A stretch of 64,000 nt of DNA from Azadirachta indica (Eukaryota > Streptophyta > Magnoliopsida > Sapindales > Meliaceae), in contig CM040447.1 in NCBI GenBank assembly GCA_022749755.1, positions 2,413,545-2,477,544 on the forward strand. Reading direction: 5' to 3'. Shown in pieces: positions 13,301-25,037 of the stretch. Every line of letters starts with the position of its first letter. Within the stretch, counting starts at the first letter, position 1. The position numbers and the translations under genes were made by a program. A model generated the notes under the pieces. The model was not told the origin of the DNA. It ran no database searches and was given only the letters and a program-made list of their open reading frames with translations.

Positions 13301-16300
13301 CAGTGAATGTACAGTACCCAGTAACTTAAGTTAGGGTTTAACAATTTTTTTTTTTTTTTGGGGACAGAATGCTAAATCATACTTAGTAACCACCTCTTAA
13401 AACAACACATCATCGCTATCAAAACTTCTCTAAATTACTACTCTCAAACCTAAGATAGAAATCACTCTAATACCATAGTATAGAAAATAAAAATTCTTAT
13501 ATTGAATCTTTCTTGAATGTGAAACTAAGTAAATGGATATATCTTTATATAGAATAAAATAATAAAGTACCATAAATTAGGAATCCTGAACAACTAAGAA
13601 AAGACTAATACTATTTGGACTAGAAATATACTTAATAAAGCTAAACCTAATGAAACAAAATAAGTTTAATTTCAATCCTAACACTTAAAATACCATGAAA
13701 AATCAAACCAGCCTATAGATTATCCTCAAACCAATTAATAAATTGGATGAAAGAATAAAAAGAGAGCTATCTTAACTGAATTCCAAAGTAAAGCCAACAT
13801 ATGAACTCTGTCCCAGTTTTCTGTGCCAAAGCACCCAAAATAAAGATGACACAACACATTCCAAAATAAGACAATGATCCATACATCTATTCATTTTATA
13901 GGAAATTAAAAAGATGTTATTTAATTTAATATAATACACACACACAAAGAGTGGACCAGGTGTTGGCAAAGACAACAAATCCCTCCGTCTGTACAGAATC
14001 TAAAGCAACACAAGCATTGTAGCTCATCGTACACATTGGACAAGAAAACAAAGTTAAAAAAATAATAAACCTCTACAAAGAAAGATAGAGAGAAAATACA
14101 ACAGTAATGAAGGTCAAAAAAATAAAAAACCTCTACATAGAATGATAGGGAGAAAATACAACAGTAATGAAGGAGGAAATTCATAATCTCTGTTCAATAT
14201 TTTAATTATCCATCATGCAAAGCCTGACTGAAAATTGAAAATAAGCCTGACTGAATCCAACTTTCTCACTAAAATACAAAAGTAAATCCAGCTTTACTAT
14301 AAAAATATAAAATCTAAATCCAAAATTCCCACTAAACTAAAAATTATTCAAAAGTTCCCTAAAATTTAAAAAGGGTCTTAAAGTCTCTGGATGACAAAAT
14401 TAGGTCGAAATATGACCAATATCATTGCCAGGAGGTGATGTGTTACATTCTCCTCCTCAAAAGCTTCAAAACAAGGTATATTATGCCACTAAATGTGATA
14501 AAAATGGCCCAACTATAAACTAGTGCCCATCTCAGTGTCTCTAAAAGCTGATATTAGAATGAAGAGAGGATATATAATTGGCTTCTGCAATAAAGTTCAC
14601 TTTTTTGCTTCAATCTGGCTTCATGACTCTCGGAATTCCAGCATACCTCTTTTGTCTTCAGTCATCTTAATTGTTTTGAGGAAGTTTTGAGGATCTATGT
14701 GTACAATCTTGCTCACAACTGTACCTGGTGGGGTAGGTATTTGGGGTTCGAAACAGATTTTTGGGTGCTGGGTGCTGTTGCTGTTTTGAGTAGGTTTGTT
14801 TTTTATTCTGTTTCGGTTATGTTTTATTTGAATCATACTTTCTTATTAGACAAAAAAGGAACTGGAGATGACATCCTCAAAAAGACTGAAAATGAGAGAG
14901 AGAGAGGAAGAGATGTAAAAGAACAGCATCATTGCATATAAAGCAACATCAAATGACCAAAGGAAAGAGTCTTTTGTAATTCGACAGCAGTTTTTCCTCT
15001 GATTCTTTCTCTGAGGAAGAAAACGATGTCACATGTCAATAGAAACCCAGAGCTAATAGTCTGGAAGTGGAAATTACCACTTAATTAAACTATTTTGATC
15101 ATTACAATGAAAATTTCAGCCAACCACCTTCCCACGGTAGGAAAATATTCAAAATTAAATTAAACATTAAGCTATATGCAAAACCAAAACTGAATATTTA
15201 TAATTGGATCAGCTAAAAGATTATTACCATTAGATGCAAGAGGGAACAATTTGCATATAGTTGAACAGTCAATTATTTTTCTTCTCTAATCTGCCAGTTC
15301 AGCATTCCAATGAACCACAACCACTATGTATCCTAAGTACACTCTAATCTAAATGCACAAAAAATCAAATGCTAGTATATAGTCAAGCTATCAGGAAAGT
15401 GCAGTTGATTTAACCCCAAAACAGAAAAAGGAAAAAGAAACAAATTCATGCCTGTGCATCAGTTATTCGTCGCAAAGGAGAACCACCACCAATTGATGCG
15501 TAGCCTTCCTTGCTCTTGGGTGCCCTAACAACAGATATGAATTGTGCCAACGGCTTTTGAAGGAACCGAAACAACCTTGGCAGTCTTATTATGTCCTGTT
15601 AAAATTCAATAAAGTCCAATGATTATATTAATGTCAAAGGATAAAATGTTGTAAGTAATATTAGATAAAAACAAAATGAAAGTAGTGCTACATAAAAACG
15701 TACATCTTAAGCTGAAAAGGTACAAACATCCAAAGCACAAACCCGTAAAATGAAGAATCTCATTTAAGAATATTTCATTTTAGAAACTAAAGGGTATTGA
15801 TGTTAATTTGATTATTATGGATAATCTTTTGAATAAGACTTGAAATATCTATTAGGTTTATATTACGAAAGTAGATTATAAATAGATTAAGTTCATCATT
15901 TGACCCATAAATAGGCCTTGAATGCTTTCTCTTTTTTTTTTTGGCAGAGAATATGCATGAATAAAAATGAGTTGTCTTGATTATATATCCTATCTCTATT
16001 CTGTTTCTTGATCTTTTCTCCTTCTTTCTCTTCAGTTTCTGCCTCTCATATCTTGAATATTTAACGTCTGATCGTCTGTTTCTTCCTTTCCCTAATCTTC
16101 TATTCTTCTCTTTGTCCTACATAAATCCTTGTCAGTTCAGCGCTCATCTCCGCATCAGAAACAAAGTGCTTAAAATAGGACAAGCCTGACATCATAATGA
16201 GTACATTTAAAGTAACAAGATGATATGAAGGAAAATTGCAAACAAACTTTATGATTAGAAACTTAAATTAATTTATACACTCCATAAAAGTGACTTTATA

Positions 16301-17400
16301 GCACACTTACTTTTCCTAGTAAATTCTACAATGGCATGCATATATCTTTACATAAATTTACACAACCACTGAACAAAAGATAGTAACGATTACACATGAG
16401 ACAAGATTAATGTTACCGGATCAGCAAAGAGGTTAAACAAAAAGGGCTGCACATCTTCTAGTGTTTCTGGACCTCCAAGGTTGAGCAACAACACACCAAT
16501 CTTTTCCTCACCAATAAGTGATGTTGCGGAAATATCTTCAGATTTTGAAGTAACTAATGCTCCCAAAGATGACAAGCACTTGTAGAGTGGTTGTTTAGCA
16601 GCAAGTAAAGGCAGTCTTTCATCAGACCATCCAAAGGGATACCTTGAAACAATGTAATTTGTTGAGGAACTAGAACTAAAACACGCCTCCATATGAACTC
16701 CACAGCAACGATACATCCTCTGAGAAGTACAAATTGCCCGGGGCAATAGCCTATATAAAGAACAACAAATTTTATTGACTGTTAACATATAAACAAAACC
16801 CAGATAATAATAAACAACATTATTCTCTATAATATTATAGATTGTCGACAAATAACAAAATCCAAATGAGCAACACCATTCTGCATAATTAATTCCTATA
16901 CAATGAATAAAGCAGTAACTTAATTTAATTAATTCCTAGTCTCCTAGTTTACCTATTTAAATTCTCCATAGAACCCTGATTCCCATATCAATAGATTGTA
17001 ATTTTAATATTAAAAAGAGAAGTAATTAGCACGACAAGTGAGTGTACCAACCATACTAACTCAAAACACAAATAATATAACAGGCCAAAAAAACACGCGC
17101 TACAAAGGCGATGATAAACAAATAAATTAAGCAGAACGCAGTCTAAAGCTAGCCCAAAATTCAAGGAATAAAGTAAAACATAATTATGTATTAAAAAATT
17201 GTGAGTAGTTAAAGCTAGTGAAGTTATTTCTACAAATAGAAAGAGAACAAAATATGAAAATGATAAAACAAGAGAGAAGGAAAATCATACAGAGGAAACT
17301 TGGAGTTGCGAGAAACAGAGGTGAAGCATGGAGGATGAATTGTAGACGAAGTTGAACAAGAAGAAGAAGAAGGACATGAAACACTGTTCATCTTCTTCAT
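4360..17400 (-). CDS. FC2: ferrochelatase 2, chloroplastic (protoheme ferro-lyase)
   Basis: Inserts Fe2+ into protoporphyrin IX, the last step of heme synthesis, in plastids. Exons in gene order: 17400-17291, 16750-16417, 15595-15452, 12591-12490, 11417-11314, 11219-11093, 8163-8011, 5868-5768, 5565-5364 and 4584-4360 (TGA). They sum to 1602 nt, 533 aa, with every junction in frame. A Ser-rich transit peptide covers roughly the first 70-90 residues. The core begins near [10 protein letters not shown]. The catalytic His is in SAHGVP (about residue 315), and [13 protein letters not shown] lies near 361-373. The C-terminus carries the LHC-like motif [10 protein letters not shown] (about 497-506) with a hydrophobic stretch, which marks the FC2 rather than the FC1 type. 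An alternative start is Met4 (17391). All introns are GT-AG except intron 3, which is GC-AG. The gene appears intact. The family assignment is firm; the paralogue call rests on the C-terminal motif. Confidence 0.95.
6979..7411. mobile_element. possible hAT-like MITE in FC2 intron 7
   Basis: Imperfect terminal inverted repeats: AGGTTCCATTTGGCAGTTC at the left, and the complement of AGTTTGGGAGTGATAAAG near 7394-7411 at the right, matching at about 16 of 22 positions. The interior is AT-rich, with complementary stretches just inside the ends. No clear 8-bp target duplication was found, so the call is tentative. Confidence 0.3.
8897..9544. repeat. direct-repeat-flanked insertion-like segment in FC2 intron 6
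   Basis: About 55 bp around CCCAAACAATGGTATTAAGC at 8897-8953 recurs imperfectly at about 9490-9544 in the same orientation, roughly 590 bp apart. The layout resembles a decayed LTR-type insertion or a segmental duplication. No coding sequence is recognisable between the copies. Confidence 0.4.
13021..13160. repeat. 29-bp minisatellite in FC2 intron 3
   Basis: Nearly five imperfect tandem units of 27-29 bp, each of the form AAGGCGAGTAGTAGCAGTAG then GTGCCTTC. Each unit starts AAGGCG and ends GCCTT, so units can pair internally and with neighbours. It is markedly more GC-rich than the surrounding intron. Confidence 0.85.
14047..14173. repeat. 62-bp tandem duplication in FC2 intron 3
   Basis: Two adjacent copies of a segment containing AACCTCTACA(A/T)AGAA and GAGAAAATACAACAGTAATG, differing at only a few positions. 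A recent local duplication in the intron. Confidence 0.8.
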
Positions 17401-19990
17401 TAAGATACCTCTGATCTCCCTCAATAGCCTTAAAAAAATTTTAAAAAATTAAATATCTCTATGTTTTTTTATTTTTTATCTGGATTTCGTTAAATTAAAA
17501 ATTAATGGGAAGAGAGTGGAAGAGGAGAGCCGAGCTTGTAGTTATCGGACTTGCTGATGAATGAATGAATGAATGAATGGTTGAGATTGTGAGTTAATGT
17601 TGATATTTTGTTGTTCTGTTCCGATAGTCCCTACATTTTGGGAAACCCAAAAATTCCCCAAAAAAAATGTCACGTAATAACATTCCGCTCCTTGTTTTCT
17701 GTAATTTTAACCCAATAGCCCCCATCATGATAATAGATTAATTTTTTTTCCCCGCAAATTTCTAAAGACTTTTTCCACACAAATTTCACTCCACTTACGT
17801 GTGTAGAAATCATATTACAGAGTAGAAGTTCCTAAATTTGAACATATCCCTTGTGAACTATACTGTTATATTCATAGTCCCTATTTAAATTATTGAAAAA
17901 CTTACGGCTCAAAATTTAAAACCGTAGGAAAAAAAGTTTAAAATACATTGCTTTAACATTTGTTTGATTGAGGAATAGAAAGGAGAAAAAGAAAAAAATT
18001 CTTATTTCTTTCTGTTTAAATTAAAAATATATGAATAAGATTAGTTTTTAAAGATGGTAAAATTTTTCACGAGTTTAAAAGGATAAAATTAAAATAACGT
18101 TATGAAAAATAATGTGAGAAATAAAAAAAAATTAAATTTTATATTATTAATAGAGTGAGTAACGATTTAGTGTTTTTTATCCTATGTTGTCTTATATATA
18201 TATATATATATATATTTAGTTAAAAAAAAACCGCCTTAAAATTAAAACATGGTAGGGAACAGAGGTCTTCCCACCCTAACCGCCCGGTCGCCGTCCTTGT
18301 TCGTCTTTATTCTTACAAACGAGAAAATCAATGATTGTTCCCACCCTTCCCAATGTATGAATTTCTGACTTCATTTTTTTTTTTTTTTTTACATTTTTAT
18401 TTCAAATTAAATTTAAATAATATAACAAAATTAATTATTGAAATTTAATTAATTAATTTTAATAAACTATCATATTATTTTAATTATTATAAAATATAAA
18501 ATAAATTATAAATTAATATACATGGAAAAATATGTTTTATACATGATGTTGAATTTAAAAACTAACATAAATGTTAAATAATAATTCTAAATTAATTTTT
18601 AATTTTTTAAATAATATTATATAAATTGTATTTTATACTTATTGTTTATATTACTAGTCATTTTATTTGATAATTGTAATTTTTATTATATCAAAAATTA
18701 TTATTGATCTACTTATATTTTTAATTTTTTGAATGAATAAAGGGCTACAAATCTAAAAACTTAAAAGAAAAATAATATGATGATAAGTCTAAGTGGTTAA
18801 GTTCTTTATTAACTTATTATAAGATAAATTTAATTCATAATATACAAGTTGATCATCTAATGGACAATAACTAGTTTTATGGTTAAAGAAAAGATTTATT
18901 GTTCTTTGTAATGGCTGTGAATATTTTTCTTTTTTTTTTATATTTATCATATTTTTACTAGTTTTTGATTTAGTTTTGTTATTTCTATTTTTTAACTTTT
19001 AATTTACGATAATAAATTTTAAATTGTTGATTTTTTAATATTTTATATTTAAAAATCATTAATAGTGAATTAAGATTTTTATTGAGAAAGATTATTAATT
19101 TTTAAATAGTTTTTTGTGCAAAAAAAAAAATCATAAAATGAATTGTTTTTCAATTCACAGTTCTTTGTTCTAACCAAATAAAGGACTACTATTCCCTTTC
19201 CCTTTCCTTTCCTCATTCCTTTTTCTTTATCGTTACTTTCCATTCTTAAAACTAAACGTAGTCTTATGGTTAAAGTATATTTACATATTAATTGATTAGA
19301 CTAAATTTTTGTAAAATTGCTTCTTCAAATCCATATTCTTTAACGCTTTTAATAAAAAATTTAATGTTAAAAAGATAATTTGTTGATTTAATTAACTTTA
19401 ACTCATAATTAACAATAGGTTTTATATCTTAATGGTAAAACTCAAATCCTCCACTAGAATCTCCTCATGGCACACTTGGAGGATGGGTAAGGCTATTAAA
19501 ATCATCATGTAAACTTTTAGCAGAAACTTGGGATGGATATATGTTAGTATAGTGCTCAAAATAAACCTAAATCATAATTGTAAAAAACAAAAAATCAAGT
19601 ATAAACATATAAGTTGTGGAATATACTATCACAATAGTTATAACCCTCTATTAAAATCACTACAACATTCTTTATGGTCAAAATATATTTTATATTATTT
19701 TTTATTGAATGAACTAAATTTTTAGATAATTTTACTCTTTTAAATTTATATTCTTTCGTACTCTTAATCAAAATTTTGTCATTTATTTGAATTATGACCA
19801 CTATTAAAAAATGTATACAAAATTAAAAAAAATAAGGTTAGAAATTAATTTATTAAAATTATAAAATTATATCCTAATTCATTGTTTCAATAGAATTTAG
19901 GGATAAAAATAATGTTATTGTTAATAAAAATAGATTTATTTATGAAAAATTAAAATATAGATGTAGACAGTAGTTAGCTGAAATAAAGAA
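17401..19990. other. FC2 promoter side and AT-rich intergenic region
   Basis: Upstream of the ferrochelatase start. A short (AATG)n microsatellite lies at 17557-17579, inside the likely 5' UTR or promoter. No clear TATA box could be placed. Further out it is very AT-rich with an (AT)n tract near 18193-18214 and poly-T runs. A small GC-richer patch at 18250-18360 has no recognisable gene. Nothing coding was seen. Confidence 0.5.
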
Positions 19991-19999
19991 AAGTGAGTG

Positions 20000-20000
20000 G

Positions 20001-20039
<39 letters not shown>

Positions 20040-20041
20040 AG
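20000..20041 (+). repeat. (GGGTGA)n hexamer array, G-quadruplex motif
   Basis: Seven near-perfect units of GGGTGA in a row on the plus strand. More than four GGG runs separated by 3-base loops satisfy the canonical G-quadruplex pattern. It is not the plant telomere repeat TTTAGGG. The surroundings are AT-rich, so this is a sharp local anomaly. Confidence 0.9.
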
Positions 20042-20449
20042 AACTGACTAATGAAGCCAACTACCTCCACCCGCTGTCTTATCTTTTTCATTTTAATTCT
20101 AAATTGGCTGCCACTCTCGACCGTTATAAAACAATAAAAGTCTAATAGATATTTGGAGATAAAATTAAACTTAATTTTATAATTGAATACGATAAAATTA
20201 TTTGTAGATAATAAAAAATAATTAAAATTTATATTTATCAACAATAACCAAATAATTAAACACAAATTAAATATATTTAACCAATATAAAATATTAAAAC
20301 TAAGTAAAGAAAGTAAGTTTTAAACTTTAATTCAACTTAGAGTCTGTTTGCTAGCGTTAATTATAATTAACATCTCGAAAACAATAAGTACTAATTCATG
20401 TGTTTGATAGTTTATTCTAAAATACTCCATTCAAGATAGTCATTTTACT

Positions 20450-20960
20450 CGATCCTTTGATCTCGAACTAGTAGAACAAGAACCATGTATTTTTAAAGTG
20501 CAATTGTCTACTTCACTTCGCCAGTTTGTTGAGGATGGTACGTAATTGAAGTTAAAATTAAATGACGTACCATTCAAATAAAAGTGCTCTTTTTGAAAGG
20601 CACTAGTGAACGTAGAATCTTAGTCACTGATAATGGACTTTAGAAGAATCGATTATTGTATGATAATTTCAGTCATAGTAAAATTTGGAAGTCTTGTCCT
20701 AAAAATAATCTTGCCACCTCTTTAATATTAATGCTATAAGAATGAGAGGGTAGCACTAAGTGAGCATGTTTTGACAAAAGTTACAGTTTTCCTATTCAAA
20801 GGTAGTATCGCTCAACAAAATTCATTAAAATATCTTCCCAAAAATTTGATTTGAAACATGAAGAGGTTGCAAGAGTCTCATTGGTGCCATATGCCACAAC
20901 ATCGAATAAATTCCTTAATTTGCTGCCTCATCAAAGTATCTCCATGTAGCCTTCATGTGT
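20450..20960 (-). pseudogene. decayed Ty3/gypsy integrase fragment
   Basis: Read on the minus strand across several frames, this region gives recognisable chromovirus-type integrase pieces. They are a GLLQPLHVSNQIW-like linker near 20870, a SDQDSTFTSAFQKE-like catalytic segment near 20600-20640, and a YHPQ-like segment before a conserved Glu near 20510-20540. Stops and frameshifts are frequent. No LTRs could be paired with it. The IN family follows from the motif order; the exact lineage is inference. Confidence 0.55.
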
Positions 20961-23200
20961 ACTGCCATGGTATTAATTAACAATAGTCAAAATGAGTTCA
21001 AAAAGGAAGGAAAATATAGATAATTCCAATGTCCAAATTATAGGGACGCGACATGTATGCTATCAAATTAAAACTCACAAGTATGTCATCAATTTTAGTA
21101 TGATAATTATTTCCACAAGGTCAATCCTATAATAAATAGGTTAGATTAAAATTTCTTTATTACTAAACCTTAGAATGAACGTAAAACTCTAATATGAATG
21201 CAAACTGAAATAAGAGAAAAACTACAAATAAACTAAAGAAATTACCCAAGAAAGTAGAATCAAGAGCATGAAGTCAATCAAGGCAAAAGGCATTAGGGTT
21301 CAAGAATTCACCACTAATTATCACTTTCATAGCATATTTATGTTAATCAAGAAATTCTACCAATTTAATATAGTAACAATCCTCTTAATATGCAGTCTAA
21401 TGATAGGTTTACTATTTACTTATGTCATATATGCCTTAATCTTACTAGTTAGTTCTTGAATTATGTAGTGTTTTATTTTTTTAATTGTTTTTGTATGTTT
21501 CTATAAGTAAAGATGAAAAAAGGAGCTTAAAATATGTAGTATGAAAATTTTTCTTATTTCATAGTGGATTTGTTGCGGTGATTAGAAAAAAAAAATGCAT
21601 ACTAGATTTTGATAAGTCAAAGTGGATATCAAATCCTAGTCAAAATAGGATTCACGCAAATCCTACCTTACTTTAAAAAGAGGAAAGCATGCCTAGGAGT
21701 ACTTTTACTATATAAAGAGAACACATCTTTACCTCAAGACACCAAGAGAGACACCAAGAGACTGCTAGCCTTAAAAGTCATAATTCATTATTTTGATAAT
21801 AAAAAATATTAATATCCTTGACTAACCAAATTCTTCTTACAATACTTTGCGATATTTTTAGCATGAAGATTTATATTGCAATTTGAACATAAAAAAGATG
21901 TCGAAAGTCAAGAGCATCTATAAAGAGCAAAACTGGAAGCCCCAAGAGCAAATTAAGGAGAAGTTTGAAGAATTGAAGACACACACACATATTAGGTGAC
22001 TCTTTGTAACATGTATTTGAATTGAATATTGATTTGTACTTAATAATTCAAAATCTTTTTTTTTTATCAAAATACATGTTTAATGCTTTTTAAAACTAAT
22101 ATAGCTATATAATTTTGATGTGAACATTTTGAGTGTAAAGTTTTTGGGCACCAAATGCAAGATTTTGAAACTTGAAATTGAACTAAAATGCAAAAATTTC
22201 AAAAGTTTTGAATAGTGCCCATAAATAGTATCTATAAACAATGCACGTAAACAATGCCCAATCGACCAAACTAGAGGTAGAATACCTCCCAAATTGATTT
22301 AAGTACATGGTTGACCGATTTGACCTATTTAATCGATCGAACTTCTGTAAATTCTATTTTTGTCCTCTTTAATAGTTAGTAACAATTAATTTTCTAACTT
22401 TTATTATACATATTAGTGTAAACTCATTTGGAACAACTTTTGCACGTTTGGTAAACTTTGTAAATTGAGCTTTCATTTGTAAATCAACCATCAAATTCAA
22501 ACTACGCACTCTAGATTTTAATTGTATTATTCTTTTAAATAGTGTTTCTATTTTTTCTTAATTAAATTCCTTTATCAAGGATATCCTATTTGGAATTCAT
22601 GTAAAAGAGTGAAAGAAGTGGATCTTTCACTTAAGTTGTGAGTTGAGTGATTTGATAAAAAATCACTTGCATTGAAATTTGATTAATTTGGGTGAAATCA
22701 CTTGTGAGGTTTAAGAGGTATTTGAAAATCTTTTTGGTTATAACTTTTGAGTCTTGTGGTATTCAAGACTTGATTTAGTGAAATTCTCAAGCAAATGAGT
22801 TTGGAGGCATGTACGTAGGTTAGAGGTTTGCTAAGCCACGTAAAAATCGATATTATCTTTCTTAACTCCCTCACTTACTTGATTTATATACTTGTTATCG
22901 TTATAAATATTTGTCACACACACTTGAACTTGAATTGTGATAATTTATATATTGATTATTGAGTTATTTATTGAATTTATTGTATTTATTGTATTGCATT
23001 TAAGAAGAATTCAAATTGCATGGTATTAGTTGTTGAGTTACTTTACCTAATTCACTCCTCCTCTTGGGTTGTCTTAGTAGTATTTCAGAGACCAAGAGAG
23101 CAAGATATAAGGCAATGAGGCCTAACTCTATAAATGTGCTTTCTTCTTCTAGATTTATGGCTCTTTTTTTATCTTATTTATTTTTATTATGTTCTAGCTT
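20961..23200. other. AT-rich region with LTR-like debris
   Basis: No credible gene. The stretch at about 21880-23075 reads like an LTR with downstream leader: a long AT-rich non-coding run ending in CTAATTCACTCCTCCTCTTG, a type of sequence found at the ends of plant retrotransposon LTRs. A matching second LTR was not found, so it may be a solo or truncated copy. Confidence 0.3.
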
Positions 23201-23227
23201 TAGAAGCTAAGCTTTCTTTGTTAAGGT

Positions 23228-23476
23228 TGGGGATGAAACTGATGCAAATACAGATGCACACAAAAGCAATTATCCAATTCAGCTACCTAATGGTCCCGTT
23301 ACAAGAGCAAGAATTAAGAAATTCAAGGATGCATTGAATGGGATGATTCAAGGTTTGTGGGATGATCTTGCAACAAGTCAAGAGTGCAAGAAAGAGTCAA
23401 ATATCAAGCTTGGACTTGAAGACAATAATCAGAGCTTGGTAACATTGACACAAGTACAAGAAGGCAAAACATGAAG
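23228..23476 (+). pseudogene. C-terminal end of a Ty3/gypsy polyprotein
   Basis: One plus-strand frame reads through QLPNGPVTRARIKKFKDALN and then a short charged tail to a stop near 23474. The LPNGP-TRARAK-FK-ALN signature is the typical end of plant gypsy (chromovirus-type) polyproteins. Everything upstream (RT, RNase H, integrase) is missing, so this is a truncated remnant. Downstream AT-rich sequence to about 24200 is plausibly its 3' LTR. Confidence 0.6.
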
Positions 23477-25037
23477 ATTAAAGTTTCTACGGAATTCAAC
23501 TTCTCAAATTGTACAAGGCCATATTCGAATAATGTCTCAAGGCTAAGCAAGCATGTTCAAGTCTTTTAATTGCAGTTCGAATCAGATCGTTATCATGATG
23601 CAAGTTTCAGATTTCATGTGCCATTTGGGCTAAGTTGCTGCTCAAGCCCATTATCTATCTTAGTCTTATTTATAAACATATATTATTTAGTTTGTTATGT
23701 GTTTGGGCTGTTAAAGTTAATTATTAAGTCCAAATTCAGTTTGTTTTAATTTAAATTAGAATAAATTTAATTTTGTAGTCAAACACTTTCCAATTAGGGT
23801 TACTTATCTCTTGTACCGTTATATATTCAACCACATGCTCTTATAGAGGCATAATTAATCTTTGAAAGAAATAACATTGAGAGTGTTTATCTTGTTTTGA
23901 TTCTTGCTTAAATCAAGATTCTTACAATCAAAACTAATTACTTTGAGGATATTTTATTTTAAGGTTCTATTTTACAAGTTGAAATTGGGTTGCAGATTTG
24001 GGTAAATCTGATTTACCTTTTCAAGAGGTTGCTTCCATGCACAAAGATATTGGGTCTTAAGTTTAATATACTTGAGGTTCGTATTAGAAACTCTAGTAAG
24101 ATTTTTCGTGGTTTTCTATTAACTTAAGAGATTCTTAAACTTCACTATGATTATTTTCATTCATATTATGCTTAAAGATAATTATTGTATATTTAAATAA
24201 TTTGAGATGTGTGATATACTAATACAAGATTGAGGACCACATTAATCCTTTATAGTGAATACTTATGCTATGAATGAATTATAATAACATGATAACCACA
24301 CCAATTTGATTGTTGTTGTATGGTTTTTCTATTTTTTTTATTTTTTTTGGGTTTTCATAGTGTCTAATATATTGTTGCATGATAATAATAACCCACATTA
24401 AGTATTACAGATTTTAGAACATGTGAGTTTAAATCCTACGCTAGGATTAATTCATAGTTAATAGAGAATTAATGCATGTAATTAATTGCTTGTTAAGAGA
24501 ATTGTTATTATATTAAGTTGCTAGCATTTTTTGATTACATAAATATACCAAACACGTGATAATTATTGGTTGATTCTTAAACCTTAATGTTTTTTTGCCT
24601 TGATTGATTTTGTGTTCTGGATACTGCTTTCTTGGATAAATTCTTTAGTTTGTTTTCTGTTTTTATCTTGTTTTACTAAAACTTCGGTTTATTTGTTTTG
24701 CGTTTATATTAGTAATTTTTTTTTTGGGCATTCATTCTAGGTTTAATAAGAAAAGAAACATTAATCTAATATATTCTCTATGTGATATACCCTATGGACA
24801 TACTTATTATAATACAGTTGATTCGTATACTTGTAAGTTTTAATTTAAATTCTAAAAAACTTAATATAAGGTAACTAGAATTTCATATATAATTATATGC
24901 ATTAGTTTTCTAATGATTATGAATTAAATCTTGGTGTGAGATTTAAACTTGTCTATTTTAAAACATATATAATGTTCATTGTGAGATATTATTATCATGT
25001 CAAGAATGCATTGGACATTATAAAAACAAGAAGATCA
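23477..25037 (+). other. probable LTR remnant and AT-rich spacer
   Basis: Directly follows the polyprotein tail at 23228-23476. It contains an LTR-like promoter zone (TTATATATTCAACC near 23819) and AT-rich leader-like sequence. The LTR boundaries cannot be fixed without a second copy. No genes were seen. Confidence 0.35.

Larger units (their letters stand above)
12592..15451 (-). other. FC2 intron 3, GC-AG type
   Basis: The upstream exon ends ...GATGCACAG and the intron opens GCATGA; the acceptor is TTTTAATCAG. Joining here gives the conserved ferrochelatase run TDAQ/AEELRK in frame. Reading past the junction meets a TGA in the second codon, so no later GT donor can rescue the frame. The intron is 2.86 kb and contains a minisatellite (13021-13160) and a 62-bp tandem duplication (14047-14173). 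Confidence 0.85.

Noticed and set aside
14621..14941. Open frames of 70-84 codons within FC2 intron 3
   Set aside because: No recognisable domain; they lie in an intron and overlap on both strands, so chance is sufficient.
19936..20265. Minus-strand frame with a (Pro-Ser)n run
   Set aside because: The run is just the translation of the (GGGTGA)n hexamer array; flanking residues are AT-derived and show no family.
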